Notes: a model not told the origin generated them from the sequence alone. A stretch of 9,517 nt of DNA from Candidatus Woesearchaeota archaeon (GCA_019322385.1 JAHWIS010000085.1:1-9517); one strand, 5' to 3'. Positions 1-6,458 are shown, counted from the stretch's first letter. A program made the numbers and translations.

Positions 1-356
1 AATTCAAGCATCTTCTCATAGACTTCTTTTGGGAATAAGTGTATTCTTCCTATGAATCCTATTCTTATTTTGTTCTTATGTATTCTTTCATCATTTCTAG
101 CCTTATCAAAGAAGTCAAGGAATAGTTTCATCAGGTAATCAAACTCTTTCTTTGGGCGGTTGAAGTTCTGCATTGAGAATGCGTAAAGAGTAAGTTCATT
201 GATCCCCACTTCTTTGCACCACTCAAATAGCTTTGTTACCTTTTTTGCACCCCATTCATGCCCCTTCCAAGGTTTTGCCATCAATCTCTTGGCGAACCTT
301 CTGTTTCCGTCAAGAATTATCCCGATATGCTTTGGCATTGGATTGTGCTTCCCCAT
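1..356 (-). CDS. uppS: cis-prenyltransferase (undecaprenyl/dolichyl diphosphate synthase family), 3' part off the window
   Basis: The enzyme condenses isopentenyl diphosphate units in cis onto an allylic primer. In archaea the product is the polyprenyl/dolichyl carrier for surface glycans. The 118 visible residues carry the family N-terminal motif KHIGIILDGNRRFAK (residues 9-23), with Asp16 as the expected diphosphate/Mg2+ residue. They also contain LTLYAFSMQNFNRPKKE (55-71), matching the conserved Ser/Asn/Arg block, and GFIGRIHLFP (100-109), matching the 'iGd...lp' strand. ATG at 354-356 was chosen because a TATA box lies about 30 nt upstream, implying a leaderless message; a second in-frame ATG lies six codons in. 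The gene runs off the left edge, so roughly half of the usual 230-260 residues is missing, including the C-terminal RxRxxGxxR-type substrate site. It diverges from the transglutaminase-like gene. Family assignment is secure; chain length of the product cannot be told. Confidence 0.93.
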   Translation of the reverse strand, partial: MGKHNPMPKHIGIILDGNRRFAKRLMAKPWKGHEWGAKKVTKLFEWCKEVGINELTLYAFSMQNFNRPKKEFDYLMKLFLDFFDKARNDERIHKNKIRIGFIGRIHLFPKEVYEKMLE

Positions 357-381
357 AGCAAGACCAAAGGAACAGCGAAGC

Positions 382-391
382 ATTTATAAAG
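382..391. promoter_or_regulatory. Near-symmetric TATA box shared by two divergent genes
   Basis: ATTTATAAAG contains the palindrome TTTATAAA (383-390). Its centre is about 28 nt from the plus-strand ATG (415) and about 30 nt from the minus-strand ATG (356). That is the usual archaeal TATA-to-start distance, so both genes would be transcribed without a leader. No other TATA-like sequence lies between the two starts, and neither start has a Shine-Dalgarno sequence. Spacing and sequence are seen; bidirectional use is inferred. Confidence 0.7.
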
Positions 392-414
392 TTTTTTGCG
401 TGAATCAGAAACAT

Positions 415-1137
415 ATGAGAGAAGAAGACCTAATTGAAGACGCGAAAAGAGCAGAAAAAGAACTGCACCAAGAGCACAGACATCATACCCAAAAGACAAA
501 AGACAAGCCATCAAGGCGTAACATGTTCTCTTACCTCACCGCCCTTCTTCTACTCCTTCTGATAATAATGATGGTTGTCCCTTACTATGGTCTGAAGCTT
601 GATCCTTCTCCAAAGAACATCCCTCTGCCTGAAGAGGTCATGCCAAATGCAATAGACCAGCTTACAGAGGAAAACCCAGGACTGCCTGCAGGATCAAGGG
701 CAAACATGAGACAGCTTCTCATGCCAGATCATCAGTCAATACGCAACACAGCAGCAATGATCGCGACAGCAAGCTGCAGAGAGAGCAATGTCTGCTACTC
801 AAAGGCATTGTTCTATTTTGTGCGGGATAACTTTCAGTATGTCGGCGACCCGCCTAACAACTATCTTGAGAGCCCGTTCGAAACACTTCAGACACGAGGC
901 GCTGACTGCGATGGCCTTGCAATACTGCTAGCAAACTTCCAGTCTGCAGTAGGTATACCAACACGGTTCGCATTCATACCAGGCCATGTCTATGTCCAAG
1001 TGAAGATAGACAGTGCCCCAAAGAAATATAAGGAAAAAGACGGCTGGATATCCTTAGATCCCACTTGCAGCAGCTGCGAATTCGGGGAAGTGCCCTACAC
1101 CACCATAGACAAGCAGAAGGAGTTCTTGTATATTTAA
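415..1137 (+). CDS. Membrane-anchored transglutaminase-like (papain-fold) protein
   Basis: The 240-aa protein has a charged N-terminus (about residues 1-37), one hydrophobic span (about 38-57, SYLTALLLLLLIIMMVV) and then a transglutaminase-core domain. The catalytic triad is visible as Cys165 in RGADCDGLAILLA, His191 in PGHVYVQV and Asp215 in WISLDPT, in the normal order and spacing. The Lys/Arg-rich segment before the span favours a cytoplasmic N-terminus and an external catalytic domain. Archaeal members of this superfamily are mostly uncharacterised and may act as proteases, amidases or crosslinkers, so the substrate is unknown. The frame is open further upstream, but ATG 415 is preferred: it lies about 28 nt after the TATA box, and an earlier start would overlap uppS. 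Additional cysteines (121, 127, 218, 221) could form disulfides outside the cell. The stalk-operon promoter begins 16 nt after the stop. Confidence 0.85.
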   Translation: MREEDLIEDAKRAEKELHQEHRHHTQKTKDKPSRRNMFSYLTALLLLLLIIMMVVPYYGLKLDPSPKNIPLPEEVMPNAIDQLTEENPGLPAGSRANMRQLLMPDHQSIRNTAAMIATASCRESNVCYSKALFYFVRDNFQYVGDPPNNYLESPFETLQTRGADCDGLAILLANFQSAVGIPTRFAFIPGHVYVQVKIDSAPKKYKEKDGWISLDPTCSSCEFGEVPYTTIDKQKEFLYI

Positions 1138-1153
1138 AGGCCCAACCACTATC

Positions 1154-1162
1154 TTTATAAAT
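1154..1162 (+). promoter_or_regulatory. TATA box of the L1-L10-L12 operon
   Basis: TTTATAAAT lies 16 nt after the preceding stop codon. Transcription would start near 1184-1188, leaving a leader of about 65 nt before the L1 ATG. A weaker alternative, TATAAAC at 1178-1184, would give a start near 1208. Confidence 0.65.
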
Positions 1163-1186
1163 CCCTTCTTCATCCAGTATAAACAG

Positions 1187-1250
1187 CTTTAAAGCAGAAT
1201 TCCCGCAGACTACAGCCAGTTTAGGCGTGTAGGAGGGTGGAGATGGTCAT
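1187..1250 (+). promoter_or_regulatory. Leader and ribosome binding site of the ribosomal protein L1 gene
   Basis: This is the inferred untranslated leader. It holds a palindrome at its start (GCTTTAAAGC, 1186-1195) and a purine-rich ribosome binding region at 1231-1242 (GGAGGG, then GGAG eight nt before the ATG at 1251). The GTG at 1237 and the ATG at 1243 are out of frame with L1, so 1251 is the start. Ribosomal protein operons in archaea are often feedback regulated by L1; see the findings for two candidate L1 sites. Confidence 0.5.
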
Positions 1251-1904
1251 ATGGACAAAAATAGCATCAAAGAAGCGCTCAAGAAGCTGAAAGAGAGTTC
1301 TAAGAAGCGTAATTTCAAGCAGACGTTCGATTTAATCATAAATCTAAGAGGGCTGGATATGAAGAAACCAGACCAGCACGTGGATATCTATGTCCCTCTG
1401 CATTACTCAAAAGGCAAGCCTATAAGGATCTGCGCTTTTGCAGGTCCTGAGCTGAAGGAAGAAGCAGGCAAGGTCTGCGACACCACTGTCTTTGTTGATG
1501 ATTTCTCTAAATATCAAAAGGACAAGAAGCTCACAAAGAAACTTGCACAGGAGCATGACTTCTTCATTGCTCAGGCAACGATAATGCCAAAGGTGGCTCA
1601 GGTCTTCGGTAAAGTGCTGGGCACCAGGGGCAAGATGCCGAATCCAAAAGCAGGTTGTGTTGTGCCGCCAAAGGCATCGCTGCAGCCTCTTTATGAGCGC
1701 CTGCAGAAGACTGTCAATGCAAAGGCAAAGGTCCAGCCAGTCATAAAGTGCGCAGTCGGCATAGAAGAACAGAGCGATGATGAGATCATTGACAACATAA
1801 TGACTATCTACAACGCACTGATCCACAAGCTTCCTAATGAAGAGCATAATGTCAAGAGTATATTGCTCAAGCTTACCATGAGCAAGCCTGTTGAGGTAAA
1901 ATAA
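1251..1904 (+). CDS. rpl1: Ribosomal protein L1 (uL1), archaeal type
   Basis: L1 forms the mobile L1 stalk of the large subunit, which helps release deacylated tRNA from the E site. It binds 23S rRNA helices 76-78. The 217-aa protein has the expected archaeal length. Recognisable parts are the N-terminal RNA-binding segment KRNFKQTFDLIINLRGLD (residues 19-36), the family signature region 105-135 with ATIMPKVAQVFGKVLGTRGK, and the C-terminal return to domain I, ILLKLTMSKPVEV. The usual 'TMGP' near the end reads TMSK here. The gene is first in the stalk operon; L11, which precedes L1 in many archaea, is not immediately upstream. It ends two nt before L10 starts, so translation of the two genes is probably coupled. 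L1 is a known autogenous translational repressor in methanogenic archaea and may act so here. Confidence 0.97.
   Translation: MDKNSIKEALKKLKESSKKRNFKQTFDLIINLRGLDMKKPDQHVDIYVPLHYSKGKPIRICAFAGPELKEEAGKVCDTTVFVDDFSKYQKDKKLTKKLAQEHDFFIAQATIMPKVAQVFGKVLGTRGKMPNPKAGCVVPPKASLQPLYERLQKTVNAKAKVQPVIKCAVGIEEQSDDEIIDNIMTIYNALIHKLPNEEHNVKSILLKLTMSKPVEVK
1286..1320 (+). promoter_or_regulatory. Candidate L1-mRNA autoregulatory hairpin inside the L1 coding region
   Basis: GCU-GAAA (1286-1292) can pair with UUUC-A-AGC (1313-1320), leaving one bulged A. A small inner stem pairs UUC (1298-1300) with GAA (1304-1306). The purine-rich loop strands between the two stems are GAGA and GUAA. It begins about 35 nt into the gene, close to the position of the mapped L1 target in Methanococcus vannielii L1 mRNA, as I recall it. 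Stems are short and codon constraint could create them, so this is a weak call. Confidence 0.2.
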
Positions 1905-1906
1905 GA

Positions 1907-2767
1907 ATGGTAAAGACAGTGAAGATACCAGAAGCGAAGAAGAATGTAATCAAGGAATTCGTCAAGCTTGCGAAGGAGTATCCTATAGTCGGCGCTGTCA
2001 ACATGGAGAACCTGCCTACAAAACAGCTCCAGAACATGAGGGCTCAGCTCAGGGAGACGGTTGTGCTCAGGATGAGCAAAAGGAGACTCATGAAGCTCGC
2101 CCTTGAGCAGGCTGCAAAAGAAAAGCCAGGCGTTGAAAAACTGATACTTCACCTGAAAGGCATGCCTGCATTGCTGTTCACGAAAAAGAATCCATTCTCG
2201 CTCTACAAGACACTGCAGAAGAACAAGTCAACTGCTCCGATAAAGGCAGGCCAGACTGCTCCGAATAAAATTATAGTCCCTGCAGGACCGACAGGCTTTG
2301 CGCCAGGTCCAATCATAGGACAACTAGGACAGGCAGGCATTGCTGCAGGCATTGAGAACGGCAAGGTCGCGATAAAGAAGGACTCAGAGGTTGCAAAGGA
2401 AGGCGATACGATAAGCGCTGACCTTGCAGGCATCCTGACAAGGCTCGGCATCGAACCTATGGAGATAGGGCTTGACCTCGTCGCAACCTATGAGGACGGG
2501 AACATATTCACTAAGGATGTACTTGCCATCGACGAGCAGGAATACATCGCCAATGTGACCAATGGCCACAGGTGGGCATTCAATCTCGCCATGGAGTGCG
2601 GCATCCTCACTAAAGAGACAACAATCATGCTGATAACAAAAGCGTTCACTGATGCCAAGGCATTGGCCACTTCACAGGATATTTATGCTGACACTGTGAT
2701 GCCTGAATTGCTTTCAAAGGCTCACAACCAGATGCTCAGCTTGAAGGCAAAAGTGCCTGAGAGCTAA
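1907..2767 (+). CDS. rpl10: Ribosomal protein L10 / acidic stalk base P0 (uL10), short form
   Basis: L10 anchors the L12 dimers to the ribosome at the factor-binding stalk base. Of the 286 residues, about 1-105 form the rRNA-binding domain. Residues 106-185 match the archaeal/eukaryotic insertion domain, with PAGPTGFAPGPIIGQLGQAG at 125-144 and GKVAIKKDSEVAKEGDTIS after it. The remainder includes the helical spine that carries L12. Typical archaeal L10 proteins are around 335-350 residues and end in an acidic tail with a GLxxLFG-like tip. Here the chain stops after KAKVPES, with neither acidic tract nor tip. The stop is followed by A-rich sequence with no continuing frame of that kind, so a simple frameshift is unlikely. 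The start is supported by GAGGT (1893-1897) nine nt upstream, inside the end of L1. Function is secure; the short tail is the odd part. Confidence 0.96.
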   Translation: MVKTVKIPEAKKNVIKEFVKLAKEYPIVGAVNMENLPTKQLQNMRAQLRETVVLRMSKRRLMKLALEQAAKEKPGVEKLILHLKGMPALLFTKKNPFSLYKTLQKNKSTAPIKAGQTAPNKIIVPAGPTGFAPGPIIGQLGQAGIAAGIENGKVAIKKDSEVAKEGDTISADLAGILTRLGIEPMEIGLDLVATYEDGNIFTKDVLAIDEQEYIANVTNGHRWAFNLAMECGILTKETTIMLITKAFTDAKALATSQDIYADTVMPELLSKAHNQMLSLKAKVPES

Positions 2768-2795
2768 AAAAAGGTAACAAAGAATCATAATACAT

Positions 2796-2801
2796 GGAGG
2801 G
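2796..2801 (+). promoter_or_regulatory. Ribosome binding site that fixes the L12 start
   Basis: GGAGGG lies seven nt before ATG 2809. An in-frame ATG at 2794 overlaps this site and would add MEGIK before the conserved MEYVYAAMLLHKAG start, so 2809 is the true start. Confidence 0.85.
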
Positions 2802-2808
2802 AATCAAA

Positions 2809-3132
2809 ATGGAATATGTATACGCTGCAATGTTGCTGCACAAAGCAGGTCAGAAGGTGGATGAGGCTTCAGTAAAGAAAGTGCTTGAGGCTGCCGGCGT
2901 AAAGGTTGACGAAGCAAGGGTGAAGGCATTGGTCGCTGCTCTTGAAGGTGTTAATATTGACGAAGCGATTGAGAAAGCTGCTGTTGTCGCTCCAGCTGCT
3001 GCTGCACCTGCCGCAGGAGGAGCCGCGCCTGCAGAAGGTGGCGGAGAGCCTAAGAAAGAAGAAGCCAAGAAGGAAGAGGAGAAGAAGTCTGAGGAGGAAG
3101 CAGCCGCAGGACTCGGCGCCCTGTTCGGATAG
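2809..3132 (+). CDS. rpl12: Ribosomal protein L12 / P1 stalk protein (archaeal type)
   Basis: L12 dimers on L10 recruit GTPase translation factors. The 107-aa protein starts MEYVYAAMLLHKAG, the standard archaeal N-terminal dimerisation and L10-binding domain (about residues 1-58). A flexible Ala/Pro/Gly hinge follows (about 60-80), then a Lys/Glu-rich stretch and the factor-binding tip AAAGLGALFG. Length and tip are normal, so L12 keeps the tail that L10 has lost. It is the last gene of the stalk operon and is followed at once by a hairpin with an oligo-T run. Confidence 0.97.
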   Translation: MEYVYAAMLLHKAGQKVDEASVKKVLEAAGVKVDEARVKALVAALEGVNIDEAIEKAAVVAPAAAAPAAGGAAPAEGGGEPKKEEAKKEEEKKSEEEAAAGLGALFG

Positions 3133-3159
3133 ACAGGTCCCTCTTGCTTTTGTTTTTTG

Positions 3160-3183
3160 ATGTGCTCTTAAGCACATTTTTTT
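3160..3183 (+). terminator. Hairpin plus oligo-T terminator after the stalk operon
   Basis: ATGTGCT (3160-3166) pairs perfectly with AGCACAT (3171-3177) around a CTTA loop, and a T-run continues to 3183. A second T-run (TGTTTTTTG, 3151-3159) lies just before it. Archaeal termination needs mainly the U-tract, so this should work as a terminator. It sits only 21 nt before the next start codon. Confidence 0.75.
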
Positions 3184-3204
3184 CATTATTTCAACGGGAT
3201 TCAA

Positions 3205-4167
3205 ATGAATGAGGAAGAAAGGAAAAAAATACTGGCGGAAGTCGAAGCAAAGAGAAAAGAGCTCGATACTCTTAAGGCCAAGCTCGCTGAGCTGAATTCT
3301 CAAAAAGAGGCTTGGTTCGAGAAGAAGAGACGTGCTACAAGAGAGATTTCTGATGTTGCCAAGTCTATACGCGACGCCAAAGGCAAGCGTAACACATTCA
3401 CCAAGCAGGTGAAGGACTCAAAGACCCGTAGACAGGAGCTCAACAAGCTGCTGAAGCAGAAGATGGATGAGATGAAGAAGCTTCAGGCAGAGAAGCAGGC
3501 CACCACCAACAAGTTCGGTATGCGCGTCGACCCGTCGAAGATACAGCAGGAGATAGAGCAGCTCGAGTTCAAGATAGAGACAGAGGCGTTGCCGTTCAGC
3601 GTCGAGCAGCGGGTCATGAAGATGATATCAGAAAAAAAGAAGGTGCTGGAGCAGTCCCGCGAAGTGAGCGATGTTTTCGAGAAGGTCCACCAGCTGAGGA
3701 AAGAGCTGGACAGGGTCAGGAAGAAGGCAGATGACACGCACAGGAAGGTGCAGACAAAGGCTGAGAGCAGCCAGCAGTTCCATGAGGAGCTTATCGAATC
3801 CTCACAGCAGATAGGCGACCTGAGGAAGAAAGAGGAAGAGGCACTCAAGAAATTTGTCGATCTAAAGCAGCAGTGGACTAAACAGGGCGACCTTATCAGG
3901 GCAAAACTTGACGATATACGCTCGCTTAAGGCAAAGCTTGATGGAATAAACCTCGAAGAGAAGAAGAAAACAAAGAAGGCTGAAGAGAAGAAGATTGCAG
4001 AGCAGGAAAAGAGCGTCGAGGAAAAGATCAAGAAAGGGATGAAGATCACCACAGAAGACCTTCTTGTTTTCCAGGCAAGGGAAGAGAACGGAAAGTTTGG
4101 GAAAGGTAAGAGGCAGAATAAGAGAAAGCCAGCAAGGAAAGAATCAAAAGAAAGGCAAAAATCCTAA
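3205..4167 (+). CDS. Archaeal coiled-coil protein, COG1340-like
   Basis: This 320-aa protein is almost wholly charged helix: heptad-like coiled coil over about residues 1-105 and 150-275. A conserved hinge lies between them (FGMRVDPSKIQQEIEQLEFK, 104-123, then LPFSVEQRVMKMI, 129-141). Near the C-terminus, KKGMKITTEDLLVFQ (276-290) resembles the short conserved motif of the COG1340 family. The tail (297-320) is strongly basic (GKRQNKRKPARKESK), as in RNA- or ribosome-contacting extensions. The family has no established biochemical function to my knowledge; a translation link is suggested only by its place behind the stalk operon. No good TATA box lies between the terminator and ATG 3205, so it may depend on read-through. 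It converges on rtcA with seven nt between the two stops. Confidence 0.75.
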   Translation: MNEEERKKILAEVEAKRKELDTLKAKLAELNSQKEAWFEKKRRATREISDVAKSIRDAKGKRNTFTKQVKDSKTRRQELNKLLKQKMDEMKKLQAEKQATTNKFGMRVDPSKIQQEIEQLEFKIETEALPFSVEQRVMKMISEKKKVLEQSREVSDVFEKVHQLRKELDRVRKKADDTHRKVQTKAESSQQFHEELIESSQQIGDLRKKEEEALKKFVDLKQQWTKQGDLIRAKLDDIRSLKAKLDGINLEEKKKTKKAEEKKIAEQEKSVEEKIKKGMKITTEDLLVFQAREENGKFGKGKRQNKRKPARKESKERQKS

Positions 4168-4174
4168 GAGCATA

Positions 4175-5233
4175 TCATATACTTCTTATAGTTTTATCAG
4201 CATCGTCAATCTCTAGACATTTCCCTAAGAACTTCTCGACAACATAGGCTCCTGTCCTTGCATGGTCAGTCACCTTCGACACCTTAATCTCTCCGCCGAA
4301 CAATGCGATAAAAGGCACGAGATTGTCTGCCATATGAATGTCAACAGGAGATCCGCTCCCTATCTCGCCCAATAGATTCTTTGCAGCCTCTTCACCCACA
4401 ACCTCGGCCCGTTTCCCTCGCTCACCGAGCGCATCCGCCCCTAACCTTATAGGGTTCATAACATCAATATCATCTGAATCCTTTGAGAACACAGCCCAAA
4501 GTGTTATCCCTGATCCTGTGCTGTATGTCGAGCTATACGTCGCATCAATATTCACAGGGATATTAAGTTTCATCAGCAGACGTTTTGCCGCTCTTGCCTG
4601 CCTCTCTGCCACCTCTGCTTTCTCAAGGTCAGATGACGCATGGCTCACGCCCTTTATCTGCATGAGATGCCCTTGCTCTATCATCTTGATTTGCGGAGCC
4701 TCTTGTTTATTGATAAAAGTGTATTTTCCCCTTATCTTAAGATCAATATCTCCGCCACCTTTAGGATAATAACCGCGCCGCACAAGTTGAAGGTCAATGT
4801 CCGCGTAACGCTGTAACTGCGGCACAAAAACCTCTCTCAGAAAATCATAAGGCATGGCCCATTTTCCAGATGTCCCTCCTCTTATTTTATACCGCACTTT
4901 ACCGCCTGCAAGTATTGCAGGAAGCAGAAGCGACTGCAGAAGAAGACTTACTGAACCAGCAGTCCCTATGTCGACAGACACTGTCTTTGGCTCTATCTTT
5001 CCTGGAACAAACTTAAGGTATTCAGAACCCAGCTCAGCACCCTCAGCAGTAGCCCCGCATAATTTCTTGAGCGCCTCGACACAATGCATGTGCTGCGCCT
5101 TTAATCCTGGCACTTTACGCCCATGCCGTATCTTATCCACCTCAAAGCCCTTACCAGTAAGCGCAGAAAGAGCAAGTGCTGTCCTTACAAGCTGACCTCC
5201 ACCTTCCAGATAGTCTCCCTGGAGCTGTATCAT
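4175..5233 (-). CDS. rtcA: RNA 3'-terminal phosphate cyclase
   Basis: RtcA converts RNA 3'-phosphates to 2',3'-cyclic phosphates with ATP, through a covalent enzyme-AMP on a histidine. The 352-aa protein shows the family blocks in order: LEGGGQLVRTALALSALTGK (9-28), HGRKVPGLKAQHMHCVEAL (37-55), GTAGSVSLLLQSLLLP (90-105) and RGGTSGKWAMPYDFLREVF (118-136). The C-terminal VDIHMADNLVPFIAL (297-311) has His300 as the likely adenylated nucleophile. ATG 5233 is preferred: GAGGTG at 5240-5245 sits six nt upstream, and the GTG there is part of that site. Extension to GTG 5242 would add only three residues. It is transcribed away from a membrane wHTH gene across a 101-nt spacer, and its 3' end meets the coiled-coil gene. 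No RtcB ligase or RtcR-type regulator is in the window. Confidence 0.95.
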   Translation of the reverse strand: MIQLQGDYLEGGGQLVRTALALSALTGKGFEVDKIRHGRKVPGLKAQHMHCVEALKKLCGATAEGAELGSEYLKFVPGKIEPKTVSVDIGTAGSVSLLLQSLLLPAILAGGKVRYKIRGGTSGKWAMPYDFLREVFVPQLQRYADIDLQLVRRGYYPKGGGDIDLKIRGKYTFINKQEAPQIKMIEQGHLMQIKGVSHASSDLEKAEVAERQARAAKRLLMKLNIPVNIDATYSSTYSTGSGITLWAVFSKDSDDIDVMNPIRLGADALGERGKRAEVVGEEAAKNLLGEIGSGSPVDIHMADNLVPFIALFGGEIKVSKVTDHARTGAYVVEKFLGKCLEIDDADKTIRSI

Positions 5234-5254
5234 GGCCAACACCTCGTATTCTGC

Positions 5255-5288
5255 ATTTATAAATATTGCCGGAAAAGTATTTAAATAC
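5255..5288. promoter_or_regulatory. Two palindromic TATA boxes in the rtcA / membrane-wHTH divergent spacer
   Basis: ATTTATAAAT (5255-5264) and GTATTTAAATAC (5277-5288) are both perfect palindromes, so each can be read on either strand. From the inner box rtcA would start at about its own ATG (leaderless). From the outer box it would carry a leader of about 23 nt with the GAGGTG site. The plus-strand gene would start near 5286 or 5309. Sequence is seen; which box serves which gene is open. Confidence 0.6.
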
Positions 5289-5323
5289 CCTCTTAGTATT
5301 AATGTGAGGGGAATTTGGAGGTT

Positions 5324-5328
5324 GGAGG
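5324..5328 (+). promoter_or_regulatory. Ribosome binding site supporting a TTG start
   Basis: GGAGG ends six nt before TTG 5335. A second GGAGG lies at 5317-5321. No in-frame ATG or GTG exists between the upstream stop (TGA 5305-5307) and the signal peptide, so TTG is the best start. Confidence 0.7.
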
Positions 5329-5334
5329 CCGAAC

Positions 5335-6279
5335 TTGTTTAATCCAACCAAATTAACACATTTTATCTGCATTCTAGCATTAGCTATAGCATTGTTCGCT
5401 CCACAGATTCTTGCTCAAGAGGCTCCGCAAGATACAGGGCAAGATAGTTATCTTTCAAAGTACAATATCCAGATGTACATAGAGCAGGACAAGGTCTTAG
5501 TTGAATCATATCTTCTATTCGCATCAGAACAATCAACCAATTTCTCTGTAGAGCTGCCTTATGATGCAAGCAGCATCACCAACGAGGTCGATGGATTTGA
5601 ATACCCTGCAATACTTGAGTTCAACAAGCTGATGTTCTACCTTAGAGGGAACAGGCTTGTTACTTACGATTACCTTACAAGGGAATTGCTGGAGAAAGAT
5701 ACATTTGTCGCATCCATCAATGCACCTTTTGACACTGAAAAGATGACCATCAGGCTCTCGCTTCCAGAAGGAGCGATCCTTGAAAAGCCGATGAGAAAAG
5801 GTGCTGTCCAAGGCTCATCGATATTTCCAAAACCAAAGACACTTGACACAGATGGTAGGGCAATCTCAGTCATATGGCAGTTTGAAGACCTGAAAAAAGG
5901 TGATGAAGTGGCATTGTATCTTAAGTACAAGAGACCTTCAAATTACAAGACACCTCTCACGATTGTCATCATCGCTGCTTTAGTGATCATAGTCAGCAGC
6001 GCATACATAACGCGAAAATCAAGGAAGCACAGCAGAACACAAGAGAGCAAAGCTGAAAAGCCTGCAGAGCAGAGAGTCATAGAAAGCCATCTCAAAGAGG
6101 ACGAGGAGCAGATAATCAACATCCTGAAACTAAAGGAAGGCAGCTGTGAGCAGGGTACTCTACGCATCGCTACAGGATTTTCCAAAGCAAAGCTTTCAGG
6201 CCTTCTTAAGGAGTTACAAGAGCGGAAAGTCATCCACAAGGAGAAAAGAGGCAAGAAAAACCTTGTTTTCCTGAAATAA
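5335..6279 (+). CDS. Signal-peptide, single-span membrane protein with cytoplasmic winged helix (COG2512-like)
   Basis: The 314-aa protein has an N-terminal signal peptide (about 1-27, ending QILA). A predicted beta-rich ectodomain follows (about 40-200) that I do not recognise. One transmembrane span lies at about 207-224 (PLTIVIIAALVIIVSSAYI), then a basic linker and a C-terminal winged-helix domain (about 255-313). The recognition-helix region reads GFSKAKLSGLLKELQERKVI and is followed by a basic wing (HKEKRGKKNLVFL). This order fits a one-component sensor that reads an external signal and binds DNA at the membrane. The same order, with a different ectodomain, occurs in the protein at 8510-9274. 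The start is TTG with a strong ribosome binding site. Targets are unknown; the divergent rtcA and the repeated leader elements downstream are the nearest candidates. Confidence 0.8.
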   Translation: MFNPTKLTHFICILALAIALFAPQILAQEAPQDTGQDSYLSKYNIQMYIEQDKVLVESYLLFASEQSTNFSVELPYDASSITNEVDGFEYPAILEFNKLMFYLRGNRLVTYDYLTRELLEKDTFVASINAPFDTEKMTIRLSLPEGAILEKPMRKGAVQGSSIFPKPKTLDTDGRAISVIWQFEDLKKGDEVALYLKYKRPSNYKTPLTIVIIAALVIIVSSAYITRKSRKHSRTQESKAEKPAEQRVIESHLKEDEEQIINILKLKEGSCEQGTLRIATGFSKAKLSGLLKELQERKVIHKEKRGKKNLVFLK

Positions 6280-6319
6280 CAGATATTGAACAATAATAAA
6301 CCAACAGCCAGATTCTAAT

Positions 6320-6428
6320 AAGTTTATGAACCATTTAAAAGCTATGTTCTGCAGATAATAACTAAGTATTTTCTCACCATAATATCCATAGCGCTTTAGA
6401 CCATACAGGGTATGCCTCGCATTTGACA
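6320..6428 (+). promoter_or_regulatory. Repeated leader element, copy A (upstream of the 159-aa gene)
   Basis: This stretch aligns collinearly with 7089-7196. The core 6344-6369 matches with one mismatch. The 24 nt before it match at 13 positions without gaps, and many of the differences are transitions. After it, ATAATA (6380-6385), CATACAGGGTATG (6402-6414) and GCATTTGACA (6419-6428) have counterparts at near-identical spacing. CATAC/GTATG here forms a five-bp hairpin around AGG, and GCGCT (6391-6395) can pair with AGCGC (6428-6432) to close it. A TATA-like TTTAAAAG lies at 6334-6341. The rest of the 229-nt spacer from 6280 holds no gene that I can see. Confidence 0.6.
6344..6369 (+). repeat. 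26-nt core repeat, copy A
   Basis: It begins ATGTTCTGCAG and ends TAATAACTAAGTAT. It is identical to 7113-7138 except A6355 against G7124. Read from its ATG it encodes Met-Phe-Cys-Arg followed by TAA TAA. Confidence 0.9.
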
Positions 6429-6433
6429 GCGCG

Positions 6434-6458
6434 CCGCAGCACCAGGCGGGTGTTGCGG
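6434..6458 (+). other. Strong GC-rich RNA hairpin in the leader of the 159-aa gene
   Basis: CCGCAGCACC pairs with GGTGTTGCGG over ten bp (one G-U) around the loop AGGCG. It stands out in an A/T-rich spacer. An overlapping weaker hairpin, GGAT-TATG-ATCC (6457-6468), would compete for the last two bases of the stem. The hairpin ends 50 nt before the ATG at 6509, leaving the ribosome binding site AAGGAGA (6494-6500) free. Copy B of the leader lacks it. Confidence 0.65.

Noticed and set aside
199..414. N-terminal extension of the transglutaminase-like protein
   Set aside because: It overlaps uppS on the other strand and lies upstream of the TATA box that places the start at 415.
3483..4052. Minus-strand open frame opposite the coiled-coil gene
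   Set aside because: Its Ser/Phe-rich composition is the antisense of Lys/Glu codons; the plus-strand protein matches a known family.
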